In this document: positions 38,268 through 44,705 of the stretch, one piece after another
How positions within the stretch are numbered: the stretch's first letter is position 1
Layout of the letters: each line of letters opens with the position of its first letter
NCBI GenBank assembly: GCA_947382865.1
Contig: CANDBF010000008.1
Span: forward strand, 1 to 44,705
Reading direction: 5' to 3'
Origin: an uncultured Clostridia bacterium
GTDB lineage: Bacteria; Bacillota; Clostridia; Christensenellales; CAG-917
DNA: 44,705 nt
Translations under genes and position numbers: made by a program
Notes under the pieces: model-generated
Told to the model about the DNA's origin: nothing
Database searches by the model: none
The model's input: only the letters and a program-made list of their open reading frames with translations

Positions 38268-40604
38268 TTATGCCGCCGCCAAAGTCAGCGTGACGGACAA
38301 ACCGTTTCTGTTGTTGGTGATGAAATAAATCGTATCGCCCGCTTCCAAGTCCAACGTAATTACAGCCGACATAGGCGTGCAATTTGCGGAGATATTATAA
38401 GTGTTTTCGCCTATCACCGTACCGCCGGTAGCGTTATAGTACAGATTTGCCTCGCCGTCGACCCACGTTGTACCTACGAAATCTGACGCGGAACCTTGAT
38501 AGTTTACGCCGAAGCACATGCCCGCTTGAAGAATACGACAGGCGATGGTCAACGTATATCTTCCCGCGGCAACCGAATCGTCCACAACGATGCAGGACAT
38601 AGCTTCTCCGAGCGTTATAACGTCGCCGTCGCTCTTGATTGCAAAGCCTTCGACAGGCGTTCCGACGCTAAGTTTGGGAGCTTCCACAGGCTCGCCGATG
38701 GTCACGTCAAATAAACCGTTCGTAGTCATATCTCCTGTCCACATAAACTCGAAGGTAAGCGTCTCTCCCGCAACTCCCTCGAAAGTACCGCTGGTATTAT
38801 TCTCACTCATAGGATCGACGATATTTTCGATACCGAAGAAGCTGTTTGGATCGGTTATAAGCGCTACGTTCATATTTTCGGGAACGGTTATCAAATATGT
38901 TTTCGTCTCTTCCGGCGTAAATTCATATTGATAAGGCGAATAGCTTTCCGGAAGGAATATGGAGTTTTCTCCGAAATTCAGCACCGGTTCCATGCTAACA
39001 AGAACGGAATAGTAATTCTCGGCCGTGTTGAAATATATCATATCTCCGGCGTCCATTGATACGACAATTATATCTCTTGCATTCGGATCGTCAACCGTAA
39101 ATCGGGAATAAACCGCACTGGTCGTATCCCATCCTTTTGACGAAGAACATGCGCTCGTGTTTTTATTTGAATCGCTTAAGTACGCAAGATTCAGCCAGCC
39201 GTCTACCTCGAAAATATACGTACCCTGAGCATCGGCTTGGAATATCGCTTGTTTACTGATTGAATTTACAGTATTGTTTCCCAACCCCAACAGACTTCCT
39301 CCGATTCTTGCAGATAATCCGTACATTACCGCAGTCACTTCGTGAAGCGCTTCGTCTTCAAGATATTTTTTGCCGCAACCGCTGCACAGATAATACTCGA
39401 TATTGTTGAAAGTGAGATTTCTTCCGCCTGAATTGGTCAATGTCTTCGTTTCCGAATTCGCCGCTACCAATGTCACAGAATGACTTGCAGGGATAGATAC
39501 GGGCATTTCGATTTTGTTTAACCCGTCTGCGTCGGAGAACATCGCATTGCACTTACCGCAAATATAGTAATCTTCCATTCCGTCAAACCGGCAGGACGCG
39601 GGATATCCTTCCATCCGACTAAGCTCGTGCTTTGTGTCGGTGATGGGTATCTCGACCGGTTCTTCAATCGCGTTATTGCCGTTCTCGTCACTGTAATATT
39701 TGTGGCAATACGTGCAGTACCAATACGCTTCCGTTCCCGCATGCACGCAGTTGGCGGGGATTTCGGGATAATCCGTCAAATTGTGATTGTCGGGGTCGAC
39801 GGCAATCGTGACGGGCTCGGATATATTATTCTCTCCGTTTGCGTCACTGAAAAGTTTTTCACACACTTCGCAGGACCAGTATTCCTCGGTACCTGCCGCA
39901 ACGCAAGTCATAGGTACCTCCACGTGGGGCGTAAGCGTATGTTCGACGGTATCCTTGGATATCACGACAGAAGCCGCGGTTATAACGTTTTCACCATCCG
40001 CGTCACTGTAAAGCGTGTTGCAGTAAGTGCACTTGTAGTGGGCAATGTTGCCGTCCGTTTTACAGGAGACGGGAGTGGCGTTTACAGGCACTATATTGTG
40101 GTTGTCGGGGTCGATATCCGTCTCAACTACGTTTGCAATCTCATTGGACGCGTCCTCGTCGCCGAATTTCTTATTGCAGACACTACATTCCCAGTACGCC
40201 TCCGCGCCTTTATTGGTGCAGTTGGCGTTCACAGCCCCGTGAGCAGTAAGATTATGATTCCCCGTAGCGGGAGTGTTTACGCTGAACGTAAACGAATCGT
40301 ATCCCGGTATTGTGACTGTATACGACTTGGTGCCGGGTGCGCTGCAAGTTGCGGTATCGTTGCCCGCCGTATAGCTTGCGGAACTTAGCGCGGGAATCTC
40401 GACGCTCTGGCTTTCCGAACAAACCGAACACGTCCTCGCTACGCTTCCGACGGAATCCTGCGTGGGAGTTGTCGTAAGAGACCACCCGAACCATTCGTGG
40501 GTACAATCGCCGTTCGGGTCATCGCAAGCCGCGAGTACAACCAAAAGCGCAACCGAAACTATACAAACGATAAACAGTAATGTAATTTTGTTGAACTTTT
40601 TCAT
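38268..40604 (-). CDS. Lipoprotein with five Cys-x-x-Cys repeats
   Basis: The protein has 778 residues from MKKFNKIT (40604), after a GGAGAG site. The lipobox is LVVLAAC with Cys27. Residues 116-373 are five repeats of about 52 residues, each with a lone Cys, then a pair in YWxCxxCxKxFSDxxGxNxI, then a hydrophobic strand and a Pro-Asp-Asn-His-like joint. A degenerate unit before and one after (LCSGCGKKY) flank them. Residues 400-778 are beta-rich and repeat an EAGDTIYF / AGETLTFEF style motif. The repeats look like treble-clef or zinc-ribbon knuckles on an exposed surface. It is on the same strand as, and upstream of, the MoxR operon. Confidence 0.82.
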   Translation of the reverse strand: MKKFNKITLLFIVCIVSVALLVVLAACDDPNGDCTHEWFGWSLTTTPTQDSVGSVARTCSVCSESQSVEIPALSSASYTAGNDTATCSAPGTKSYTVTIPGYDSFTFSVNTPATGNHNLTAHGAVNANCTNKGAEAYWECSVCNKKFGDEDASNEIANVVETDIDPDNHNIVPVNATPVSCKTDGNIAHYKCTYCNTLYSDADGENVITAASVVISKDTVEHTLTPHVEVPMTCVAAGTEEYWSCEVCEKLFSDANGENNISEPVTIAVDPDNHNLTDYPEIPANCVHAGTEAYWYCTYCHKYYSDENGNNAIEEPVEIPITDTKHELSRMEGYPASCRFDGMEDYYICGKCNAMFSDADGLNKIEMPVSIPASHSVTLVAANSETKTLTNSGGRNLTFNNIEYYLCSGCGKKYLEDEALHEVTAVMYGLSARIGGSLLGLGNNTVNSISKQAIFQADAQGTYIFEVDGWLNLAYLSDSNKNTSACSSSKGWDTTSAVYSRFTVDDPNARDIIVVSMDAGDMIYFNTAENYYSVLVSMEPVLNFGENSIFLPESYSPYQYEFTPEETKTYLITVPENMNVALITDPNSFFGIENIVDPMSENNTSGTFEGVAGETLTFEFMWTGDMTTNGLFDVTIGEPVEAPKLSVGTPVEGFAIKSDGDVITLGEAMSCIVVDDSVAAGRYTLTIACRILQAGMCFGVNYQGSASDFVGTTWVDGEANLYYNATGGTVIGENTYNISANCTPMSAVITLDLEAGDTIYFITNNRNGLSVTLTLAAA

Positions 40605-40718
40605 GCTTTCTCTCCTTTTTTTGATCAGATTTTGGTTTTGTAAAATATTTAGCATTTTCCCCTAACAAGCATACATCACTGCATAATTATCAAAAAAATA
40701 TGTATAAATATTATTATC

Positions 40719-40747
40719 AATATATTACTCGACATCGATTTTGTCAA
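40719..40747 (-). promoter_or_regulatory. Promoter of the Cys-repeat lipoprotein
   Basis: On the minus strand, TTGACA (40742-40747), a 17-base spacer and TATATT (40719-40724). The leader is about 105 bases long and AT-rich. Between this promoter and the one at 40905 I see nothing further. Confidence 0.65.
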
Positions 40748-40904
40748 CACATTTTTAATAATTTTTTAAGGAAATAAACAGGAAATTTTTGTTATCGAAA
40801 ACATGTATAATTATGCATAATACCGCATAATTCATTAACCTCCGACCGTCAAACGTTTTCAATAGCAAAATAAACGGTTGGTTTCAATACCGTATCGCTT
40901 ATTC

Positions 40905-40933
40905 TTGCAATTAAGCCTAATATGTTGTAGAAT
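40905..40933 (+). promoter_or_regulatory. Promoter of the TSCPD gene
   Basis: TTGCAA (40905-40910), a 17-base spacer and TAGAAT (40928-40933). It leaves a leader of about 105 bases that is AT-rich and shows no known element. Confidence 0.5.
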
Positions 40934-41044
40934 TTTTACGCAATCAATCGCGATAGCCTTTTATTATTGTATCTATATATATTATCTTTTTATATAGCGT
41001 AATTAGGCGAACGTGCGCGCATAGTTGAAAGCAAAGGAGGCAAT

Positions 41045-41308
41045 ATGGAGTACGTTTACAAAACGAAAGGCACCTGCTCTTCGCAAATCAGATTCGATAT
41101 AGACGAGGGAATAATCACAAACGTACGCTTTCTCGGCGGCTGCAACGGCAATCTGAAAGGCATTTCGAGCCTTGTCGAAGGTATGAGCGTAAGTGAAATC
41201 CAAAACAAGCTCAAAGGCATAAAATGCGGTTTCAAAGGCACTTCCTGTCCCGACCAGCTGGCGCTGGCGGTAACCGCCGCTCTCGAAGAAACGGAGAAAA
41301 ATTGTTAG
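41045..41308 (+). CDS. TSCPD-domain protein
   Basis: The protein has 87 residues and is a stand-alone TSCPD domain, named for a motif seen here as GTSCPDQLALAV (69-80). Other marks are GTCSSQIRFDI and LGGCNGNLKGIS. Four cysteines (10, 33, 58, 72) are present near the motifs. The same domain occurs at the C-terminus of some ribonucleotide reductases and in small uncharacterised proteins of Firmicutes, and it is thought to bind metal or nucleotide-like ligands. A very strong AAAGGAGG site precedes the ATG. It has no operon partner. Confidence 0.9.
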   Translation: MEYVYKTKGTCSSQIRFDIDEGIITNVRFLGGCNGNLKGISSLVEGMSVSEIQNKLKGIKCGFKGTSCPDQLALAVTAALEETEKNC

Positions 41309-41730
41309 AAGGCCACGTACTCTACAAAGGTGTGCGTCGGGGACTCTGCAAAGAATAGCCCTCGAATCGCCTTCCTCCGCGCCCTGCGAACGCTGGCAGT
41401 CTCTTGAACGGCAACTCGTCGCGCTCCACCTTATCAAGCTATCGTTTATCCGCTCGCTCACGAAGTGAGCTAAATTCTATTTATCCGCTCAAAATAAAAC
41501 GCACCCGAGGGTGCGTAAATATTTTTCGCAAAAAGCGGGAGTTTTTATCACTTTTTGCCCCTCACGCGACGAAGCACGGTGAGCTTGCGGAGTGCGAGGA
41601 GCAGCGTTTGCGCTCACAGCACACGCGATAAAAAATCAAATATCCATAATACTAAATTTCTATAATTGTTTTTATCGCTGTGCGTACATGCAATACGCTT
41701 GCGTATGGAGTGTGTGACATTCGGCGCAAA
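41309..41730. other. Gene-free stretch with hairpins and a short direct repeat
   Basis: About 420 bases without a credible gene. It contains the direct repeat TTTATCCGCTC (41445-41455 and 41480-41490), GCTCAC-gaa-GTGAGC (41456-41470), a terminator-like stem at 41499-41516, a TTTTCGCAAAAAG...CTTTTTGCCC hairpin (about 41523-41558) resembling the one at 38009-38046, and ATACGC-tt-GCGTAT (41693-41706). The GC-rich part just after TSCPD (41310-41430) looks unlike the AT-rich spacers around it and may be a dispersed repeat. Confidence 0.55.
41499..41516 (+). terminator. Probable terminator downstream of TSCPD
   Basis: Stem ACGCACCC / GGGTGCGT with a two-base GA centre, followed by AAATATTTTT. It lies 190 bases after the TSCPD stop, so it may also end a separate transcript. 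Confidence 0.5.
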
Positions 41731-42066
41731 TTAGTCCGTTTCTTTGTCGTTCACTCCCGCTATGCCTATGACGTTGTCCACAGGCAAGGCGAACGCTATG
41801 CCCTGTCCGGGGGTATTCAAACCCACTTCCTTATATAGCGCGTGCAAAATGTCGTCGCGGATTTCCGTCGGCACGACTATCATAACCATTTCCTTCTGAG
41901 GGTCGACGGTGATATCGAACAGCTTCTGCGCCTCCTGATTGGCAGTGCCGCGCGCCGATATTACTGTGCCGCCCCTAGCTCCGACCTCTCTTGCCGCGTC
42001 CATAACCGCGTCGGAAAATCCCTCGTTGACTATACAAACAACCAACTGATGCTCGAAATTATTCAT
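41731..42066 (-). CDS. P-II-like signalling protein A
   Basis: The protein has 111 residues with the P-II fold pattern: QLVVCIVNEGFSDAVMDAAREVGARGGTV split over residues 7-34, then ARGT, a KEMVMIVVPTEIRDDILHALY central strand-helix, and a C-terminal FALPVDNVIGIAG. The T-loop is short and lacks the tyrosine of nitrogen P-II proteins. Similar proteins are encoded beside DUF1538 membrane proteins, as here. It overlaps the end of the second P-II-like gene by eight bases. It presumably senses a small ligand and controls the transporter. Ligand unknown. Confidence 0.82.
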   Translation of the reverse strand: MNNFEHQLVVCIVNEGFSDAVMDAAREVGARGGTVISARGTANQEAQKLFDITVDPQKEMVMIVVPTEIRDDILHALYKEVGLNTPGQGIAFALPVDNVIGIAGVNDKETD

Positions 42067-42532
42067 TTTTCTCCTCCTTAACGGTTTTGACGTTGCTCAA
42101 AAAACCGTACGCCGTAACGCCTATCACGCTTGAAAGCGGAACGGTGTACGCCACTCCCCTGCCGTCCTTTATCGTCTGAAATTTATTCTCCAAGGCAGCA
42201 AGAGCGTCCTGTATCTTATCCTCGCGTATAAAACTGAATATCACCGTTTTGGGCGAGTCTTCAAGGCCGAGCAAACTGAGCATCTGCATCGAAGCCGTGC
42301 CGCGCGCGTTGACCGCCGTCTGAAAATTCACATCGAAAGAAAGCAATAAATCCTGATAGAATTCCGATTTCTTCCTGTTGACAACTGTAATAAGCAATTC
42401 CAGCCTGTTTGTGCTCATCTTGCTGTTCGCGCTCTTTTGAGGATTTCGCCTTACGACGCTTTTAGCGGCGCCTATCGCCTTTTTTGCGTCGGCTTTTATA
42501 TCGGATATGACCTTCTTCGCATTCTTGGGCAT
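42059..42532 (-). CDS. P-II-like signalling protein B with basic N-terminus
   Basis: The protein has 157 residues from MPKNAKKV (42532), set by GAGGTGAG five bases upstream. Residues 1-38 are Lys/Ala/Arg-rich and likely helical, perhaps for membrane or nucleic-acid contact. Residues 44-145 follow the P-II pattern: LELLITVVNRKKSEFYQDLL, NARGTASMQM, KTVIFSFIREDKIQDALAAL and a C-terminal VAYTVPLSSVIGVTAYG. It resembles protein A in the ends of the fold but is more divergent. It overlaps protein A and starts seven bases after the DUF1538 gene, so all three are one operon. Confidence 0.78.
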   Translation of the reverse strand: MPKNAKKVISDIKADAKKAIGAAKSVVRRNPQKSANSKMSTNRLELLITVVNRKKSEFYQDLLLSFDVNFQTAVNARGTASMQMLSLLGLEDSPKTVIFSFIREDKIQDALAALENKFQTIKDGRGVAYTVPLSSVIGVTAYGFLSNVKTVKEEKNE

Positions 42533-42539
42533 ACTCACC

Positions 42540-44231
42540 TCACATAAACTCTATAATCTGCTCGTCGTGAGCGTCCGCAATACGTCTGATACTTCGCCTT
42601 GCTTTGACCTTCTGAGTGGTTATAGCCGTAAAGCCCAGAAGCTGTATCGTAATAAGCGGCGTCATCGCAACCATAGCGACTACGCCGAACGCAAGTTCAA
42701 GCACTTTGGACGTGCCCTGCAACGCCGCGCAGGCGCCCGTCACGAGCGGAAGTATAAAGCTTGCGGTGAGCGGTCCGCTGGCAACGCCGCCCGAGTCGAA
42801 CGCTATGGCAGTATACAGCTTAGGCACAAACAGCGACAGTCCTAAGGACAGTATGTAGCCTGGGATAAGATAATACAGTATGGAAAAGTCGAGCACGAGT
42901 CTGAGCACCGATAGCCCGATGGAAACTCCCACGCCCAGCGACAGCGCAATAAGCATGGAACGCTTTTTCACGGCGCCGTTTGTAATCTGCTCCACCTGTT
43001 TATTCAGGACGTGCACCGCGGGCTCCGCCAAAACTACCACAAAGCCTATCACAAAGCTCAGCACGACCAGAAGCGGCTTGCTGAACTGAGCTATTTCCTT
43101 GCCCAGCTTGAAGCCTATCGGCATAAAGCCCATATGTACGGAAGTGAAGAAAATAAGAAGACCGACAAACGTATAGACGATTCCGATTCCTATCTGTATT
43201 ATTCTCCTCTTAGGCAATTTGAGAACGGCAAATTGCAAAACAACGAAAAACAATACTATGAGCGCAAGAGCGATAATCACGTCCACAGCCGTGGAGCCCA
43301 GCGTTGCGGCGAGCGACGCACCTATGTTGTCGCTCATAAAATAGTCAGACGGAAGCTCGTATCCAAGCTCGCCCTTCATAAACAGTGAGAGCACAAAAAC
43401 CGCAATCATAGGTCCTATTGAGCAAAGCGCAATGAGTCCGAAGCTGTTCTCCTGCGATTTTCTGCCGCCTACCGTTGACGCGATACCGACTCCGAGAGCC
43501 ATTATAAACGGCACGGTGATAGGTCCCGTCGTAACGCCGCCCGAATCGAATGCAAGCGGCAAAAACAGTCCCTTTCCGTTTTCGAGCATAATAGCCGCAA
43601 CCGCAAACAGCACAAGATAAAAAAACATAAGCAATGTCGTCAGATTCTTTTTGAAAACCACCTTGAATATGGCGAACACCAAAAACAATCCCACGCCAAT
43701 TCCGACCACCGCAATAAGGACGATTCTGTTCATAACCGCGCTCACTTGGTCGGCAAGCACGGATAAATCGGGTTCGGCGACGGTTATCAGAAGACCCATA
43801 ATGAAGCTCACTATGAGCAGCAGAGACAGCTTACGCGATTTGGTGAGTCCCGAGCCTATATGCTCTCCCATAGGAGTCATGGCAAGGTCGGCGCCCAGAT
43901 TGAAAAGGCTTATTCCCAATATCAAAAATACCGCGGACACGGCAAAGGTCACGATTTCTTTGGTGGATACGTCCACAATGGGCGTGAAGCACAGTATAAG
44001 GACAATGACCGCAATCGGGACGACGGAAATAAGGGACTCTTTGAGCTTGGAAAGCAGACTTCTTCCCAGCGCCTTCGCGCCGAGAGTAGCCTGTATGCGC
44101 TTCTGCGCCTTTTTCAGAGTCTCTTCGTCGGGCGCGACGGACTGCGGAGCCTGCTCCTGCGCAGAATCCGTCGTTCCATTTATTTCGGAGTTTTCCTCCG
44201 TCCTTATTATGTCGCGTTCCTTTTCGTCCAT
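42540..44231 (-). CDS. DUF1538 membrane protein, two tandem domains
   Basis: The protein has 563 residues. An acidic soluble start (1-55) is followed by about twelve to fourteen membrane segments arranged as two DUF1538 repeats. Shared motifs are LGADLAMTPMGEHIGS and later MPIGFKLGKEIA; AEPDLSVLADQV and AEPAVHVLNKQV; and AFDSGGVTTGPITVPFI and AFDSGGVASGPLTASFI. Internal duplication with conserved AEP and FDSGG motifs suggests a secondary transporter. The substrate is unknown. No strong ribosome site precedes the ATG. It is the first gene of an operon with two P-II-like proteins. Confidence 0.9.
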   Translation of the reverse strand: MDEKERDIIRTEENSEINGTTDSAQEQAPQSVAPDEETLKKAQKRIQATLGAKALGRSLLSKLKESLISVVPIAVIVLILCFTPIVDVSTKEIVTFAVSAVFLILGISLFNLGADLAMTPMGEHIGSGLTKSRKLSLLLIVSFIMGLLITVAEPDLSVLADQVSAVMNRIVLIAVVGIGVGLFLVFAIFKVVFKKNLTTLLMFFYLVLFAVAAIMLENGKGLFLPLAFDSGGVTTGPITVPFIMALGVGIASTVGGRKSQENSFGLIALCSIGPMIAVFVLSLFMKGELGYELPSDYFMSDNIGASLAATLGSTAVDVIIALALIVLFFVVLQFAVLKLPKRRIIQIGIGIVYTFVGLLIFFTSVHMGFMPIGFKLGKEIAQFSKPLLVVLSFVIGFVVVLAEPAVHVLNKQVEQITNGAVKKRSMLIALSLGVGVSIGLSVLRLVLDFSILYYLIPGYILSLGLSLFVPKLYTAIAFDSGGVASGPLTASFILPLVTGACAALQGTSKVLELAFGVVAMVAMTPLITIQLLGFTAITTQKVKARRSIRRIADAHDEQIIEFM

Positions 44232-44267
44232 ATCAACAATCGCTCAAAACAGACATTATTGTATTAG

Positions 44268-44296
44268 ATTATGACATAAACCGCCCGAATTGTCAA
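44268..44296 (-). promoter_or_regulatory. Promoter of the DUF1538/P-II operon
   Basis: On the minus strand, TTGACA (44291-44296), a 17-base spacer ending in TGT, and CATAAT (44268-44273). The extended -10 and perfect -35 suggest a fairly strong promoter. Confidence 0.65.
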
Positions 44297-44507
44297 CAAC
44301 GACGCAGTTTATAGCTTTCAAATATATGTATTTATTCATATGGTTTATCACCGTTTTGCATATTTGCGTATGCCGTGTTCCGCTAATATGTTATTTACAT
44401 ATTTTACATAACGAAAAATATGCAAATCGCTTGATTTTTCTCTTTCAAATTCATATCATTATGTTACGCGCCAAAAGCGCCCGAACAAACGCTATTCAGG
44501 GTGGATT

Positions 44508-44705
44508 ATGAAAGATACGAACGCTCGCAATCATGAGCAGCCTCAAACGGATCCTTCCGTCGCGGAAAACGAAGTCGCGGACGTAGCTGTTCCCATTCAA
44601 AACGTCGCTTTGAGCGAGGACAACAAAGAACAAAGCACCGAAGTTGCCGAAGCCGCCGCCGATACTCTCACTCTTTCTTCCGCTGCTGTCGAAAGCGGCG
44701 CGTCT
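44508..44705 (+). CDS. Start of an acidic protein, cut by the window edge
   Basis: An ATG at 44508, after AGGGTGGA, opens a frame that runs without a stop to the last base (66 residues). The chain is MKDTNARNHEQPQTDP..., rich in Glu, Ala, Ser and Asp, with no hydrophobic core, so this is an unstructured N-terminal stretch. Base composition and codon use match its neighbours. The family cannot be told. Between this gene and 44296 there are about 200 AT-rich bases with no clear feature. Confidence 0.6.
   Translation, partial: MKDTNARNHEQPQTDPSVAENEVADVAVPIQNVALSEDNKEQSTEVAEAAADTLTLSSAAVESGAS

Noticed and set aside
38700..40300. CRISPR-like periodicity in the Cys-repeat gene
   Set aside because: The repetition is at protein level with a period of about 156 bases, fully coding, and without identical DNA repeats.
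41003..41461. Minus-strand open frame covering TSCPD and the spacer
   Set aside because: TSCPD on the plus strand is certain and this frame has no ribosome site. I kept only the idea that the spacer may be a dispersed repeat.

Overview
The window looks like chromosomal DNA of a gut-type Firmicute of the class Clostridia. The signs are ribosomal protein L27 with a cleavable N-terminal extension next to its Prp protease, a PadR/HAAS-domain/GIN-domain stress cassette, THF and TPP riboswitches, tRNA genes with encoded CCA, strong GGAGG ribosome sites, and promoters of TTGACA-17-TATAAT type. I cannot name the genus. There is no convincing prophage, transposase, CRISPR array or rRNA.

Layout. 1-444: two copies of a 130-base repeat with a hairpin and the tail of a broken gene. 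517-2452: PadR regulator, HAAS/DUF1700 membrane protein and GIN-domain surface protein, from a promoter with an operator palindrome inside it. 2583-4421: P1-family peptidase and alpha/beta hydrolase. 4537-6793: thiamine salvage, with an apparently leaderless thiN facing a thiT gene that has a TPP riboswitch and a long N-terminal membrane extension. 6830-9227: MscL, a Na+/Ca2+-type exchanger and a small membrane protein. 9403-13191: a folate operon (folC-folE-folP-folBK) behind a THF riboswitch, with folC starting at TTG. 13294-17182: a phosphodiesterase, a GH2 glycosidase and thyA-folA. 17248-22453: a small membrane protein, a NYN-domain protein, an OGG1-type glycosylase, rplU-prp-rpmA and a GPH sugar symporter with an acidic tail.

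22454-24594 is an islet between two divergent tRNA genes (Leu-CAG and Pro-GGG) carrying one DUF5131 (phage Gp37/Gp68-like) gene. Each tRNA is followed by a run of hairpins, and both runs share a 77-78 base near-palindromic element.

24595-37966 is the largest system: a minus-strand operon with a DUF4175-like membrane protein, MoxR ATPase, DUF58 protein, BatA-like VWA protein, a membrane protein with two VWA domains, and three lipoproteins. Most genes overlap or nearly touch. A fourth lipoprotein with five Cys-x-x-Cys repeats lies just upstream (38268-40604), and a roughly 300-base hairpin-rich stretch separates it from the operon. This assembly is my main candidate for an undescribed surface or envelope system.

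41045-44705: a TSCPD-domain protein, then a three-gene operon of a duplicated DUF1538 membrane protein with two P-II-like proteins, and finally the start of an acidic protein that runs off the right edge. Functions are family-level readings by eye; no database search was possible.
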